DNA of 64,000 nucleotides, taken from contig JAILON010000007.1 of assembly GCA_024690865.1 (NCBI GenBank), positions 1-64,000 of the forward strand, written 5' to 3'. This DNA is from Treponema sp. Lineage in GTDB: Bacteria > Spirochaetota > Spirochaetia > Treponematales > Treponemataceae. Numbering within the stretch: position 1 is the first letter of the stretch; each line of letters starts with the position of its first letter. Below the pieces are notes generated by a model. The model had not been told where the DNA came from, did not search any database, and worked only from the letters and a program-made list of their open reading frames with translations. Below, piece by piece: positions 44,413 to 53,521 of the stretch. Position numbers and translations under genes: made by a program.

Positions 44413-47400
44413 CACTTTAAACCTCCTTCCTTGGACCATCGTTCAAGTTGCTCGGTTTTTCCAAGCTCGTTATGCAGGTAGTCCGTTATGATGCACTGGC
44501 GGATGTTTCGCAACAGTTCCTCGTTTTCGGTCTCCCCTACGGCCTCGCGGACAGCCCTATCCACATCCTCTGTCCATTGTATCGTATCGCTTGTAGCCTC
44601 ATACGACGCGACAAAAGCCTCCCTGACAGAGGGGAACAGCTCCGCCATGACAGGCGCAAGTTTAGTGAAACGGGGTGATACAGGAGGATTAGCAAGAAAC
44701 TTCAGAATCTTCACCTGTGTTGAGGCATTCATCTTAATCCGCTTCAAATCAGAAGAAAGTTCTTTGAGCTTAATTTCTTCCTTTACAGAAACACCTTCGC
44801 ACAAAAGACGAGCCACCTCAAGGGAATCAGCCATACTAACAGCGACAGGAGCGGACAAATCCTTTGTAGGCTTCCAATTCCCCTTCGGCGTACAGTGATT
44901 CACCTTGCACAGGACGGCTTCCACCCATTCGTTCTGGTACACAGCAGCGACACCACGAGGAAGCTTAGCAAGCTCTATAATTTGGTCATCATTCAGGTTG
45001 GCTGCCTTGCCCACAAGTTCGCGATCATCTTGGTCAGGAAGCCGCATAATAATTTTTGTATTCGTATTACGGATTACCGCCATATCCAGTAAGGCGGGAG
45101 CCTGGTCAGCTATTACGAATCCCTCTCCGTAAGTCCTCATCTCCGCAATGGAATTCGTGAGCATCTCCACGGACTTACCAAGCAAGTTGCCGGAATCCTG
45201 TGACTGCTCGGTAGCAGTTCTCTTCAAAAGATTGTGAGCCTCTTCCAGAACTGTAACGTGACGGAGAGGTGAATTCATCACGCAGTTTGTCATGCGATAT
45301 TCCTGCAGCTTCATCACGAGTAGTCCCATGATGAGTGACTTTGTTTCCGCAGACCCGATACGGCTCAAATCCACGATAACGTTCCTGTCGAATAAATCAG
45401 GGGACGGAATCTCATGGGCCGTGAAAATCAGACCGTTGATTCCATTTGTGAGCGACTTCAAGCGAGTAATCAGGCTTCCTTTGTAAGCACCTTTATTCTC
45501 TGTATCATACTCGGAACTGTCTATAATTGCACGGATCTTACGGGTGACATCCCCGAAAGTCGGATAAAGAGCATCCCCATATCTTTCCTCATATTCGTTC
45601 ATAGATTCCACAAGATTCCAGCCACAGTCCTCGTAGGATTTTTCCATTGCCTCTTTGAGAACAGCGGGCATGGCAGCATACATAGGCCAGCAGACATTAA
45701 ATATCTCAATGAGACGGTCCAAGTGTTCCAAAATATGGATATTCTTGCTTGCATCCGCATCTCCATGAGGAAAACTGAAGGGATTTATACGGAGCAGATT
45801 CGTAAGTGTCGGATTCGTACCATAAACGGATACACCCACATTTCCACCGAATACATTCTTGTACTCACCCTTTGCTGGTTCCACGACGAGAAACGTAGCG
45901 AACTTACGAATCTCTGAAAGCATCTGATACACGGTGTTGCTCTTTCCGCTACCCGTTGAACCTGTTATGAAGGTATGAGAGGCTAGGCTGTCAGGATTCA
46001 GAACTACAGCAAGCTCCTCCTCCTGGTTCATGTGCCATATTCTGCCAAGCTCCACCGAATAGCTTTTGTCCTCTGAGTTTTCGTCCTCATCATAGGTCGA
46101 GACCGTCCTGCCAAATTCCGCGCATTCAAGCACGGGCAAGCCTGGCACAGAATGGTTGGGAAGCCCTGCGTGTATGGCAAGTTCTGCGCTGGAAATAAGC
46201 GTCCCAAGAGTAATATCCAAACTGTCAATATGAAAATACGGATGGCACATATATTTCAATGAATTGGCTATAAGGCGAGACTTGTCCATCCCCCAGACAG
46301 TGACTCCTCCGTTCTCAAGCGATGAGTTTTTACCCCTTATTATGGAATGATAGACGTTCGCCGCCATCTGAGCATCATGAGGATTCTCAGCGATACAGTA
46401 CATGGCACAGTTCCACATGCCAACGTCAGCACAGTTGTCATACCGTTCCAGCGTCTTGTCAATTCTCGCCATAATCTGCTTCACTGCATGATTCTCAAAC
46501 TTAATCTGTAAGCTCCGGTTCATACCGGTTCCATGAGATTCTCCCTTTGTGGATGTTTCGCTCGAGCCGTAAGATGATCCGACCTGCTCGGCTTTTCCAT
46601 GCGTGTCGGACTGACTCTGACCTTCTGTAAAACTGTGAGTTTTGGAATGATTTACACCTATATTCAGTCCTGAACTAAGGCCACTCATTACAGTTGATGC
46701 TATACTGCCACCTATACCAAAAAGCCCCGCTGATACAGAACCTGTAGTACCAGAGCTAGAAAAACTACCTATATTTATCCCTGCGCTTACGCCGTTCGTC
46801 GTACTGTCGGTCGTAGACGTGGATGTACCGCTCGTATGACTGACGGTCTCCGTAATGCTCTTGTTCACGGTCTCCGTGACACCGTGCGAAATTGAAGATG
46901 AGACGCTTTCTGTCTCGCTCGCCCCAACCGTCATCTGGCTTTCGCTGAATGGAACGAGAGAAGAATACAGGTTCTCCAAAGCACGGCGGCTTTTGCCTAA
47001 ATCTACGAGAGACACAGGGTCAGCGATGAGCAACATGGTGTAACGTTTGCCCTGCATCGTATCAATGAGCTTCTCGATCCCCTGCATGAACTGTCGTTCC
47101 CTGTTTTCTTCCTCACTCCTGTTTCCAGACACATCAGTGACGGAAGCAACGGCGCATGAGGAGGGGAAAGCAGAAAGTATGTCCGCCTGAAGCCTGTCCT
47201 TCCGCACAGGCTCTATTTTGCTGCCGGGGAAATTCCCCTTAAGGCAGTTTTCCAAGACAGAGGCATAATCCCCGGCATTGTGATTTGCCTTTATACCAAA
47301 CTTTACGGAAACCCGATCCTCTTCCCCATGAACCATCATCAAAAGGCTTGCACCCGCGCTACCAACGGCATTATACACGGAGACAAGCTTATCGCGTACG

Positions 47401-47624
47401 TTTTCGTTTTTGTTCAGGACAACTTGTGTCACGTCAAAGAAGCGTACGCTGTCATTAAGCTCATTTATGAACTCCGGATTCTTGGCGACATCTTTCATCT
47501 GCCTGACTATCGGAACATCCTTTGAATTCAGCATGCTAAGATAGGACTTCTCCAGAATCATGTCGGCTGTCGCAACAGCTTTCTCCAAGTCGTCCTTATT
47601 GCGGACATCTATTTCCTGTGCCAT
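44412..47624 (-). CDS. HerA/DUF87-type ATPase
   Basis: 1070 residues. N-terminal alpha/beta domain (1-230), a striking Ser/Thr/Gly-rich low-complexity segment (about 236-368, with GLFGIGGSIASTVMSGLSSGL in the middle), then a HerA-FtsK ATPase: Walker A GSTGSGKS at 555-562, VVEPAKGEYKN after it, and Walker B VTVLEEAH at about 790-797. Such ATPases form hexamers that pump DNA or drive defence nucleases. Start at 47624 with GGAGG five bases upstream; an in-frame TTG exists at 47642. Sits between the glycine-zipper gene and the nuclease. Confidence 0.93.
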   Translation of the reverse strand: MAQEIDVRNKDDLEKAVATADMILEKSYLSMLNSKDVPIVRQMKDVAKNPEFINELNDSVRFFDVTQVVLNKNENVRDKLVSVYNAVGSAGASLLMMVHGEEDRVSVKFGIKANHNAGDYASVLENCLKGNFPGSKIEPVRKDRLQADILSAFPSSCAVASVTDVSGNRSEEENRERQFMQGIEKLIDTMQGKRYTMLLIADPVSLVDLGKSRRALENLYSSLVPFSESQMTVGASETESVSSSISHGVTETVNKSITETVSHTSGTSTSTTDSTTNGVSAGINIGSFSSSGTTGSVSAGLFGIGGSIASTVMSGLSSGLNIGVNHSKTHSFTEGQSQSDTHGKAEQVGSSYGSSETSTKGESHGTGMNRSLQIKFENHAVKQIMARIDKTLERYDNCADVGMWNCAMYCIAENPHDAQMAANVYHSIIRGKNSSLENGGVTVWGMDKSRLIANSLKYMCHPYFHIDSLDITLGTLISSAELAIHAGLPNHSVPGLPVLECAEFGRTVSTYDEDENSEDKSYSVELGRIWHMNQEEELAVVLNPDSLASHTFITGSTGSGKSNTVYQMLSEIRKFATFLVVEPAKGEYKNVFGGNVGVSVYGTNPTLTNLLRINPFSFPHGDADASKNIHILEHLDRLIEIFNVCWPMYAAMPAVLKEAMEKSYEDCGWNLVESMNEYEERYGDALYPTFGDVTRKIRAIIDSSEYDTENKGAYKGSLITRLKSLTNGINGLIFTAHEIPSPDLFDRNVIVDLSRIGSAETKSLIMGLLVMKLQEYRMTNCVMNSPLRHVTVLEEAHNLLKRTATEQSQDSGNLLGKSVEMLTNSIAEMRTYGEGFVIADQAPALLDMAVIRNTNTKIIMRLPDQDDRELVGKAANLNDDQIIELAKLPRGVAAVYQNEWVEAVLCKVNHCTPKGNWKPTKDLSAPVAVSMADSLEVARLLCEGVSVKEEIKLKELSSDLKRIKMNASTQVKILKFLANPPVSPRFTKLAPVMAELFPSVREAFVASYEATSDTIQWTEDVDRAVREAVGETENEELLRNIRQCIITDYLHNELGKTEQLERWSKEGGLK

Positions 47625-47736
47625 AATTCCTCCACACAGCAACTATAATCACGATTTCAATTGTGAAAGCTCCTGCTGTTTTTCATACTCAGCCTGAGCA
47701 TCCTTATTCAAATCTTCCCCAGCCCGTACAACGCAC

Positions 47737-48315
47737 TCATGCTTCGCGGAAGAGCATATAACCGATTGCCGCCCCGACACAGGCTCCGGTAAGGCCTCCA
47801 CCAATGATGCCTCCGACTTTCGCACCAAATTTCGCCGCAGCGAATGCACCTCCGGCTGCTCCAAATGTCGCACCACCGACTGCACCGATGACACGACTTT
47901 CTCGCGTACTTTTCTGCATATGTTCTTTTCTATTTTTTTCCCGTTCCCCAGACCGTGATGATGGTCTTTCTCCTGTCCCCTGATTTTTTTTTGGCCCCTC
48001 CGATTCCATTTTCGGAGGATACAGGCTGAGGCCCATCTTTCTCAGTGCGTCAAGCTTCTTCTTGGAAAAGTTAACACGCAGAAGCCCGCCAAGCTCACTG
48101 AAATTATCTTTACTCGCCTCCGTTTTAAAAGGCGTACCGTCATCATCTTGAAAAAGCTCATACTCGTTTATGCCGTTCGAAAGAACGTAACCTAGGCTTT
48201 CCTTAAAACGTCCTGTCATATTCATATCAACGGCGATGCATGACCACAAGCAACCGCGAATATCATCGATATTCTTTTCTTCGACCGCTTTCTTCAGGTT
48301 TTCACTTACACTCAT
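47737..48315 (-). CDS. Glycine-zipper membrane-associated protein
   Basis: 192 residues. An N-terminal helical domain (1-95, LKKAVEEKNIDDIRGCLWSCIAVDMN) is followed by a basic Lys/Arg/Gln-rich linker and a C-terminal glycine zipper (about 142-188, GAVGGATFGAAGGAFAAAK / GGIIGGGLTGACVGAAIGYM) able to form a membrane hairpin. In an operon with two dynamin-like GTPases it could be the membrane anchor. The gap 47625-47736 to the HerA gene shows no clear gene. Confidence 0.8.
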   Translation of the reverse strand: MSVSENLKKAVEEKNIDDIRGCLWSCIAVDMNMTGRFKESLGYVLSNGINEYELFQDDDGTPFKTEASKDNFSELGGLLRVNFSKKKLDALRKMGLSLYPPKMESEGPKKNQGTGERPSSRSGEREKNRKEHMQKSTRESRVIGAVGGATFGAAGGAFAAAKFGAKVGGIIGGGLTGACVGAAIGYMLFREA

Positions 48316-48342
48316 ACCTTATATTTCCCCCTTTCACTATGC

Positions 48343-50643
48343 TTATATGCTCAGAATATTATCAAGCTCAATCGTAAATGACGCAAGCCATTCAAGATTT
48401 CGTTTATTCTCAGCGATCATTTTTTCCGTTTTTTTCGAATCCGAAAGAGTTTTCTCCATCTCCTCGACTTTCATTTTTATGGCCACATCAAGCTGTGCAA
48501 GCTTGCCCAAGAAAAAAATCTTGAACTTGCTAGCTTCATCGTTTGCCCAGTTCGTGGCAACATCCCGAGTTTCCTTTTCAAATTTCTCAATTTCTGGATA
48601 CAATATGTCGTCTATGTACTTTGAAAAGTCCACAAACTCCTGAGTCTCATAATCATCGACTGTTTTTTCTCCCTTGTATAGACCGAATGTTATAGCACGT
48701 AGGAAGGAATGACCAAAACCAGATTTCTTCTCCGTATGGCTTCCAACTTTTACCTCCTCTTCGTGCGCATAAGCATCCACAGCCTCATCAACCGTGATAG
48801 TCGCAACATCTCCCAGAATAGATGCAGCTGGAATATCATAAGAAACAGAACCGATAAGTTCCTCGACATATTTCTTATAATTCATGACACACTGCTCCGC
48901 CTGGGAACGCATAACGACATCAAGAGTTTTTTCTACCGAACTTGTAAAATCTGCGGTAATCTTAGGCAACCGCATCTTGATATTCTGAATATATGCGCGT
49001 GCCGTGTCTGTGTGGACCTTTTTCTTCATGTCCTGTATGGTAGAACCAAAGCTGGAAAGAAGCTTAGTACCAACACTTGCAAGAGCAACATCCAGCTTGT
49101 ACTTGACAGTCAGACTTTCAATCTGCTTTTTCACCTCCTTAGCCTTGTCACCTTTTGAAAGCGAAGCTTTTATCAACGAAAGATTCTTCTGCATTTCCCG
49201 CATCTTCTGCTCATTGCCTGCAAGCTCATTTTTCGCCTGAGCTTCTATTCCGAGCGCATCAATCTTTTCCTTGAATGAATATACGCCTTCCGTTATTTTT
49301 GCCGGAAGTGCATATTTTGAAAGATACTCCGTGATGGCAAGCTCTATAGACGGAACACCGGAATACAACAGCGCAAGAGCATCTTCATCATTATCATGCC
49401 GGGCTTTTTCTATCCGCTCATTCAGCTCTTTGTCAGTGGAGGGAGAAAGAAAGTCCGCAAACTGCGTAAAATGCATTCTTTCCTCTTCAACGAACGCGTC
49501 TATTCCACTCTCCCCCTTGAGGAAACGCGTGTCTTTTGACGTAAGCGCGGGGTCATTGCACTGCGTCTGACGTATGACCTTTGCAAGTTTTGCCGATGTT
49601 GGGAACACGCGGGGATTCTCTATGCCATGTTTCTCGAAGAGATATCGCTTCACATCATCTATCTTCTTTGCGACACTTTCGCCCTTGTCAGGATCAAATT
49701 CGTCTGCCCTGTTCAGGACAAAAAGGAAACGATCACGGCTTTGGCGATCCCCGCTCTTCACCAAGCGGGCAACATTGTCCAACAGGATGCTGTCATCATT
49801 CGTCTCCAGCTGCGTCCCGTTGAGGACATAGATAATCATTGGCTTGTAATCCGCATTCAGCAAGTCCATCGTGTGCTTCTCATGCTCAGAAGTACGTGAA
49901 TTGTTCGGTCCTGGTGTATCGCACAGGGCAAGACGGATATTTGTGCTTTCTATGCCAGGGATGTCACCATAAATCTCAACAACAGAAGCTGGATGTTCCC
50001 CATCGATGTTGTTCAGTCTATTCATTTCATCAGGGGTAAGGGGATCAACTGCCTCTATTTCTTTTCCATCCCGATCAAAGCTTTCTGCTCTGAAATGCTC
50101 CTCTCCGTCAATGTCATGGATGCGGGCTATATTCGCAGTCGTAGCCTCATTACGTGCCGGAAGGAGCTCCCGTCCCAGCATTGCATTTATGAGAGTGGAT
50201 TTACCGCTTGACATGGTAGCCACGACAGCCATCTCAAATTCCGAGTCAGTTGCCTTCTCGAATAGTCTTTTCACTTCGTCTGATTTCAAGCTTTCGAATG
50301 GAGTCTCTTCCTGCATTTTCTTGAAGAGCTCCTTCAATTCTGTAAGTCGATCCGCAACATCAACAACGTTGCCTTTTTCCAGCCTAACATCAGAGGCACA
50401 TTTAGACTTTTTGGCGGCATCTTCCAAAAAATCATAGTCACGGGTTATGCCGCTAAAAGTGACGCAGATGGCATCATTACAATGCTTTATCACGGAATCA
50501 AAGAAATTTGCCACCCACTCAGAAAGCTCCGTACCATCCGCTCCGCACAGTTTGGAAAGAACATCATTTGCCTGCTCTTTTCCATCAATGCAGAGACTCT
50601 TTGTTCTTGTGTACGGGTTGTACTTTAAATCAATCGACGTCAT
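48343..50643 (-). CDS. Dynamin-like GTPase, long form
   Basis: 766 residues. A unique N-terminal domain (1-120), then a GTPase with P-loop ATMSSGKS (142-149), switch threonines in EATTA, DTPG (242-245) and NRAD (311-314), and a long helical stalk to the C-terminus (about 430-766). Bacterial dynamins remodel membranes; several act in phage defence or toxin release. The segment LPARNEATTA is shared exactly with the neighbouring short GTPase, so the two are paralogues that probably pair. GAGGGG lies before the start. Confidence 0.92.
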   Translation of the reverse strand: MTSIDLKYNPYTRTKSLCIDGKEQANDVLSKLCGADGTELSEWVANFFDSVIKHCNDAICVTFSGITRDYDFLEDAAKKSKCASDVRLEKGNVVDVADRLTELKELFKKMQEETPFESLKSDEVKRLFEKATDSEFEMAVVATMSSGKSTLINAMLGRELLPARNEATTANIARIHDIDGEEHFRAESFDRDGKEIEAVDPLTPDEMNRLNNIDGEHPASVVEIYGDIPGIESTNIRLALCDTPGPNNSRTSEHEKHTMDLLNADYKPMIIYVLNGTQLETNDDSILLDNVARLVKSGDRQSRDRFLFVLNRADEFDPDKGESVAKKIDDVKRYLFEKHGIENPRVFPTSAKLAKVIRQTQCNDPALTSKDTRFLKGESGIDAFVEEERMHFTQFADFLSPSTDKELNERIEKARHDNDEDALALLYSGVPSIELAITEYLSKYALPAKITEGVYSFKEKIDALGIEAQAKNELAGNEQKMREMQKNLSLIKASLSKGDKAKEVKKQIESLTVKYKLDVALASVGTKLLSSFGSTIQDMKKKVHTDTARAYIQNIKMRLPKITADFTSSVEKTLDVVMRSQAEQCVMNYKKYVEELIGSVSYDIPAASILGDVATITVDEAVDAYAHEEEVKVGSHTEKKSGFGHSFLRAITFGLYKGEKTVDDYETQEFVDFSKYIDDILYPEIEKFEKETRDVATNWANDEASKFKIFFLGKLAQLDVAIKMKVEEMEKTLSDSKKTEKMIAENKRNLEWLASFTIELDNILSI

Positions 50644-50658
50644 ATCTTACCCCTCTTA

Positions 50659-51873
50659 TTAAAACATATTCTCTATATACCGTTCCACGGAAGTAATCCC
50701 CGTGGAATCTATATTCTTATATTGTTCCTGTATCGAGCTTAACTTTCTTTGCTCCTTTGGTGTCAGTCCCAAAGACCTGCCACTTGATGCCATTTTTAAA
50801 AGTCGGGCAGCCTGAGAGGAAACAGGAAAAATGGCAGGAGAAGTAAAACCAATATCTGAAAGATAGGAATTGTAACGGCTCAGGATGTCCGTGACATTCT
50901 CCTTGTCCTCATCCAGCTCGTCAGCCCTGTTCATGATGAACATTACCGGAATACCAAACGGCTTCACAATATTTTTCAGCAGCTCCGACAGCAGGATCTT
51001 TTCATCCATAGTGCAAAGCTGAGTTGCGTTGGCGACGAAAACCAGCGCATCCATCGTGTTTTCTTTCAAAAAACGCATGGTCATATCGTGATGGCTCTTG
51101 TCACCGGAGTTGTTCGTTCCTGGTGTATCATGTACGGCAACAATCATTCCTTTATTTCTTATTCCGTCCAAGTCACCTTGCAGGAAAATCCGCTCAACAC
51201 AGCTGGAATCATTCCATTCGTTCAATTTGAAAAGCTGTATATCGGAACATTTGTCATCACATGTACCGTCCCGCTTTTGGACAAAGCCTATCATCTTTTC
51301 CGCCCCGTCCTTGTCATAGACACTCGTAATCTTTGCTGTCGTCGCTTCGTTGCGGGCAGGGAGGACATCACGCCCCAGAAGTGCGTTGACAAAGGTGCTT
51401 TTTCCCGCGCTCATAGTAGCGCAGACTGCAATGTGCTTTATGGGAAGCTGTGCATAGCGGAGTTCTGCATCATTGAACGACATGAATTCCGCGTAGCTTC
51501 TGGCAGCAAACTTATTTGCAGGGAGTTTCTTTTGCACTGCAAGACGGAAAGCCCTGAACCTCCGTTCGCTGTACCCGAATGCTGATGCGAGCGTCACCTC
51601 ATCAGGCAAAGTCTTTCCATGCAGCTCACAGAAAAAAACAAATTCCTTGTACAAGAGCCACTGAAAACACTTGCGTTTGAGCAATTTACACAATGCAGGA
51701 GTTTTATCATATTCTGATGCAACGAGAGCGTCGAATGCAGTATGAAAGGCATTCGTATACCGTTCGTTCTGTCTTGGCCTGTCTTTCCGCTCATGGATAA
51801 TCTGAGTACGGAAGAAGACATCTGCATTTATGAGACGAAATTGCAACTGTTCTCCGTTGCCATTTTCATTCAT
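50659..51873 (-). CDS. Dynamin-like GTPase, short form
   Basis: 404 residues, first gene of the operon. N-terminal helical domain (1-140), GTPase with P-loop ATMSAGKS (152-159), EATTA, DTPG (249-252) and NRAD (315-318), then only about 80 residues: no room for a stalk. Likely a partner for the long dynamin, 15 bp downstream, as in other bacterial two-dynamin systems. Start at 51873 (MNENGNGEQ) with GGAGA upstream. Confidence 0.9.
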   Translation of the reverse strand: MNENGNGEQLQFRLINADVFFRTQIIHERKDRPRQNERYTNAFHTAFDALVASEYDKTPALCKLLKRKCFQWLLYKEFVFFCELHGKTLPDEVTLASAFGYSERRFRAFRLAVQKKLPANKFAARSYAEFMSFNDAELRYAQLPIKHIAVCATMSAGKSTFVNALLGRDVLPARNEATTAKITSVYDKDGAEKMIGFVQKRDGTCDDKCSDIQLFKLNEWNDSSCVERIFLQGDLDGIRNKGMIVAVHDTPGTNNSGDKSHHDMTMRFLKENTMDALVFVANATQLCTMDEKILLSELLKNIVKPFGIPVMFIMNRADELDEDKENVTDILSRYNSYLSDIGFTSPAIFPVSSQAARLLKMASSGRSLGLTPKEQRKLSSIQEQYKNIDSTGITSVERYIENMF

Positions 51874-52346
51874 TTTTTTCTCCGTTTATGGTTTGTATTT
51901 CCATTCTCCCCTTGACAAATACTGGCAGGAGACAAAACTTTTTCACACTTTTCCTTCCCCATACATCTCCACGACCTTCTATGCCTCGGTACATACTTCC
52001 TCGGCAAGGTCAGCGGGATGCTCTTGATGAAGGAATTCGGCTCGCCGTAGTAATAGCCCGTGCCGTCGCTTTCGACCGGGGCGTTGAGCATGTTGCGCAT
52101 GAAGTCTATGTCGCGCTGGATGGTCCGGGGGCTGTAGCTTCCGTCCTCGATGCGGGAGGTGATTTCGGCTGCGCTCAGGTGCCGCCCGTCCTTCAGGAGG
52201 CAGTCGATTTCGAGGATATGTCGGGAATGAAGCTTGGTCTGGCGCCCCAGTTTTCTTACGAGGTCGGATACAGGTTCGTCAGAGTTGAGTTGAGTTGAGT
52301 TGAGTTGAGTTGAGTTGAGTTGAGTTGAGTTGCTTAATAGTAACAT
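51870..52346 (-). pseudogene. Truncated WYL-type HTH regulator with repeat switch
   Basis: 158 codons. After the start at 52346 come LLLS and a run of NSTQL units encoded by ten AACTC repeats. Then a good HTH follows (HSRHILEIDCLLKDGRHLSAAEITSRI ... RTIQRDIDFMRNMLNAPVES) up to SFIKSIPLT. There WYL-family proteins continue into a ligand domain; here the homology stops and the frame runs through unrelated sequence to the GTPase start. Either a remnant cut by island insertion or a short DNA-binding regulator of the operon. With ten repeats the frame is open. Confidence 0.65.
52282..52331. repeat. Pentanucleotide repeat, ten copies of GAGTT
   Basis: Perfect 50-bp run of GAGTT (AACTC on the coding minus strand), five codons after the likely start of the HTH gene. 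Because five is not a multiple of three, each gain or loss of one unit shifts the frame: a typical contingency-locus design. Confidence 0.97.
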
Positions 52347-52445
52347 CGATTTCACACCTGTTCCCTTTCTTGACCAGAATGGGCAACCACCCAACGTCTA
52401 CGGCTACTATAGCACAAAGGCAAAGCCATTGCAAGGGTCTGGAAC

Positions 52446-52545
52446 AGCGGCTGTTACGCGCGAGTCGAACGGCTGTTACGCGCAAGCCGAACAGCCGTTA
52501 CGCGCAAGCCGAACAGCCGTTATGCGCAAGCCGAAAAGCCGTGCA
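52446..52545. repeat. 22-bp tandem array, four to five copies
   Basis: Degenerate units AGCCGTTACGCGCAAGCCGAAC. A related single unit occurs near 42205. Same 22-bp period as the arrays at 3-200 and 13950-14040, but different sequence. Confidence 0.85.
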
Positions 52546-52570
52546 AGATTTGACTGATAGCTCTGAGGGC

Positions 52571-52600
52571 AAAAAAAAGACCCGGCTGAAAAGCCGGGCT
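52571..52600 (-). terminator. tRNA-Ala terminator
   Basis: CCCGGCT-GAAA-AGCCGGG hairpin, with eight T's following on the minus strand. Confidence 0.85.
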
Positions 52601-52606
52601 TTGGAG

Positions 52607-52680
<74 letters not shown>

Positions 52681-52694
52681 GCAAAAGATGATTT

Positions 52695-52723
52695 ATAGTA
52701 GCAGAAAGGAGCCTCAGCGTCAA
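52695..52723 (-). promoter_or_regulatory. tRNA-Ala promoter
   Basis: Minus strand TTGACG (52718-52723), 17-bp spacer, TACTAT (52695-52700); an overlapping TATAAA is also present. Confidence 0.65.
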
Positions 52724-52798
52724 GAGCCGGAGGCAGAAAATTACAAAAAAATGTCGTTTTTTGTATCGACGTGCGGGCAGGAAGCCACCGGGCACGGC

Positions 52799-53452
52799 CT
52801 ACTGGATTATCGCGATGAATGCGTCTATGAACGCGTCCACCTTGTCCAGGCCCTTCCCCTCGGCGGGCAGGGAGAAGAGCTCGCCTTCCCCAGATGCGGG
52901 ACTGGAGGCGACCAGCTGCTTGCGGTCCAGGAGGTAGTTCTCCAGCATGTTCGTCATGCCGGAACAGAACCACTGGCTCGCGTGGAGTACCGCGTCGTCG
53001 GAAAGCTGGAGCTTGCCGAAGGAGACCAACGATCGGAGCACGGACTGGGTATCGGCAAGGATTTTCGCGTCCTGCCGGGCGGTAATCTGGGCGGCCTCCT
53101 TGCTGAAGTACTTCTGGCTCGCGACGAAGGTGTAAATCTGGAAGAGGGGGGACTTCTCATGCATCTTGAAGTAGCGGTTGACGATACCCTTGAACACGAC
53201 GGGCGCGGGGTACTTCTTGGTGACGGCATCGATGTCCTTTGGGGTAAACGTTATCGCGTCAATGTACTCGGCGCAGGAGTCGAAGGTCTGCTTTACGATG
53301 TCCTCCCGGCTCTCGAAGTGGTTGTAGAGGGAGGCTTTCTTTATGCCGATTTTATCCGCGATGTCCTTCAGGCTGGTCTCGCCCGCCGAACGCATGAAGG
53401 CTTCGTCCAGAAATGCCCGTATAATGTCGTCCTTAGAAACCTTCACACCCAC
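52799..53452 (-). CDS. TetR family regulator
   Basis: 217 residues. N-terminal HTH: SKDDIIRAFLDEAFMRSAGETSLKDIADKIGIKKASLYNHFESREDIV; the rest is an all-helical ligand/dimer domain with no assigned inducer. GTG start at 53452 with AGGAG seven bases upstream (a second GTG at 53446). Separated from the VanZ operon by about 70 bp; its target is not evident. Confidence 0.92.
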   Translation of the reverse strand: MGVKVSKDDIIRAFLDEAFMRSAGETSLKDIADKIGIKKASLYNHFESREDIVKQTFDSCAEYIDAITFTPKDIDAVTKKYPAPVVFKGIVNRYFKMHEKSPLFQIYTFVASQKYFSKEAAQITARQDAKILADTQSVLRSLVSFGKLQLSDDAVLHASQWFCSGMTNMLENYLLDRKQLVASSPASGEGELFSLPAEGKGLDKVDAFIDAFIAIIQ

Positions 53453-53521
53453 CGTAGACTCCTCTTGCGCTCGTTGATACTGACGAACTATTTTATCCTA
53501 AGAACGCTTTGTTGTAAAGGT

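Noticed and set aside
47649-47894. 81-codon frame overlapping the glycine-zipper gene
   Set aside because: Different frame from the convincing 192-residue protein, with no ribosome site.
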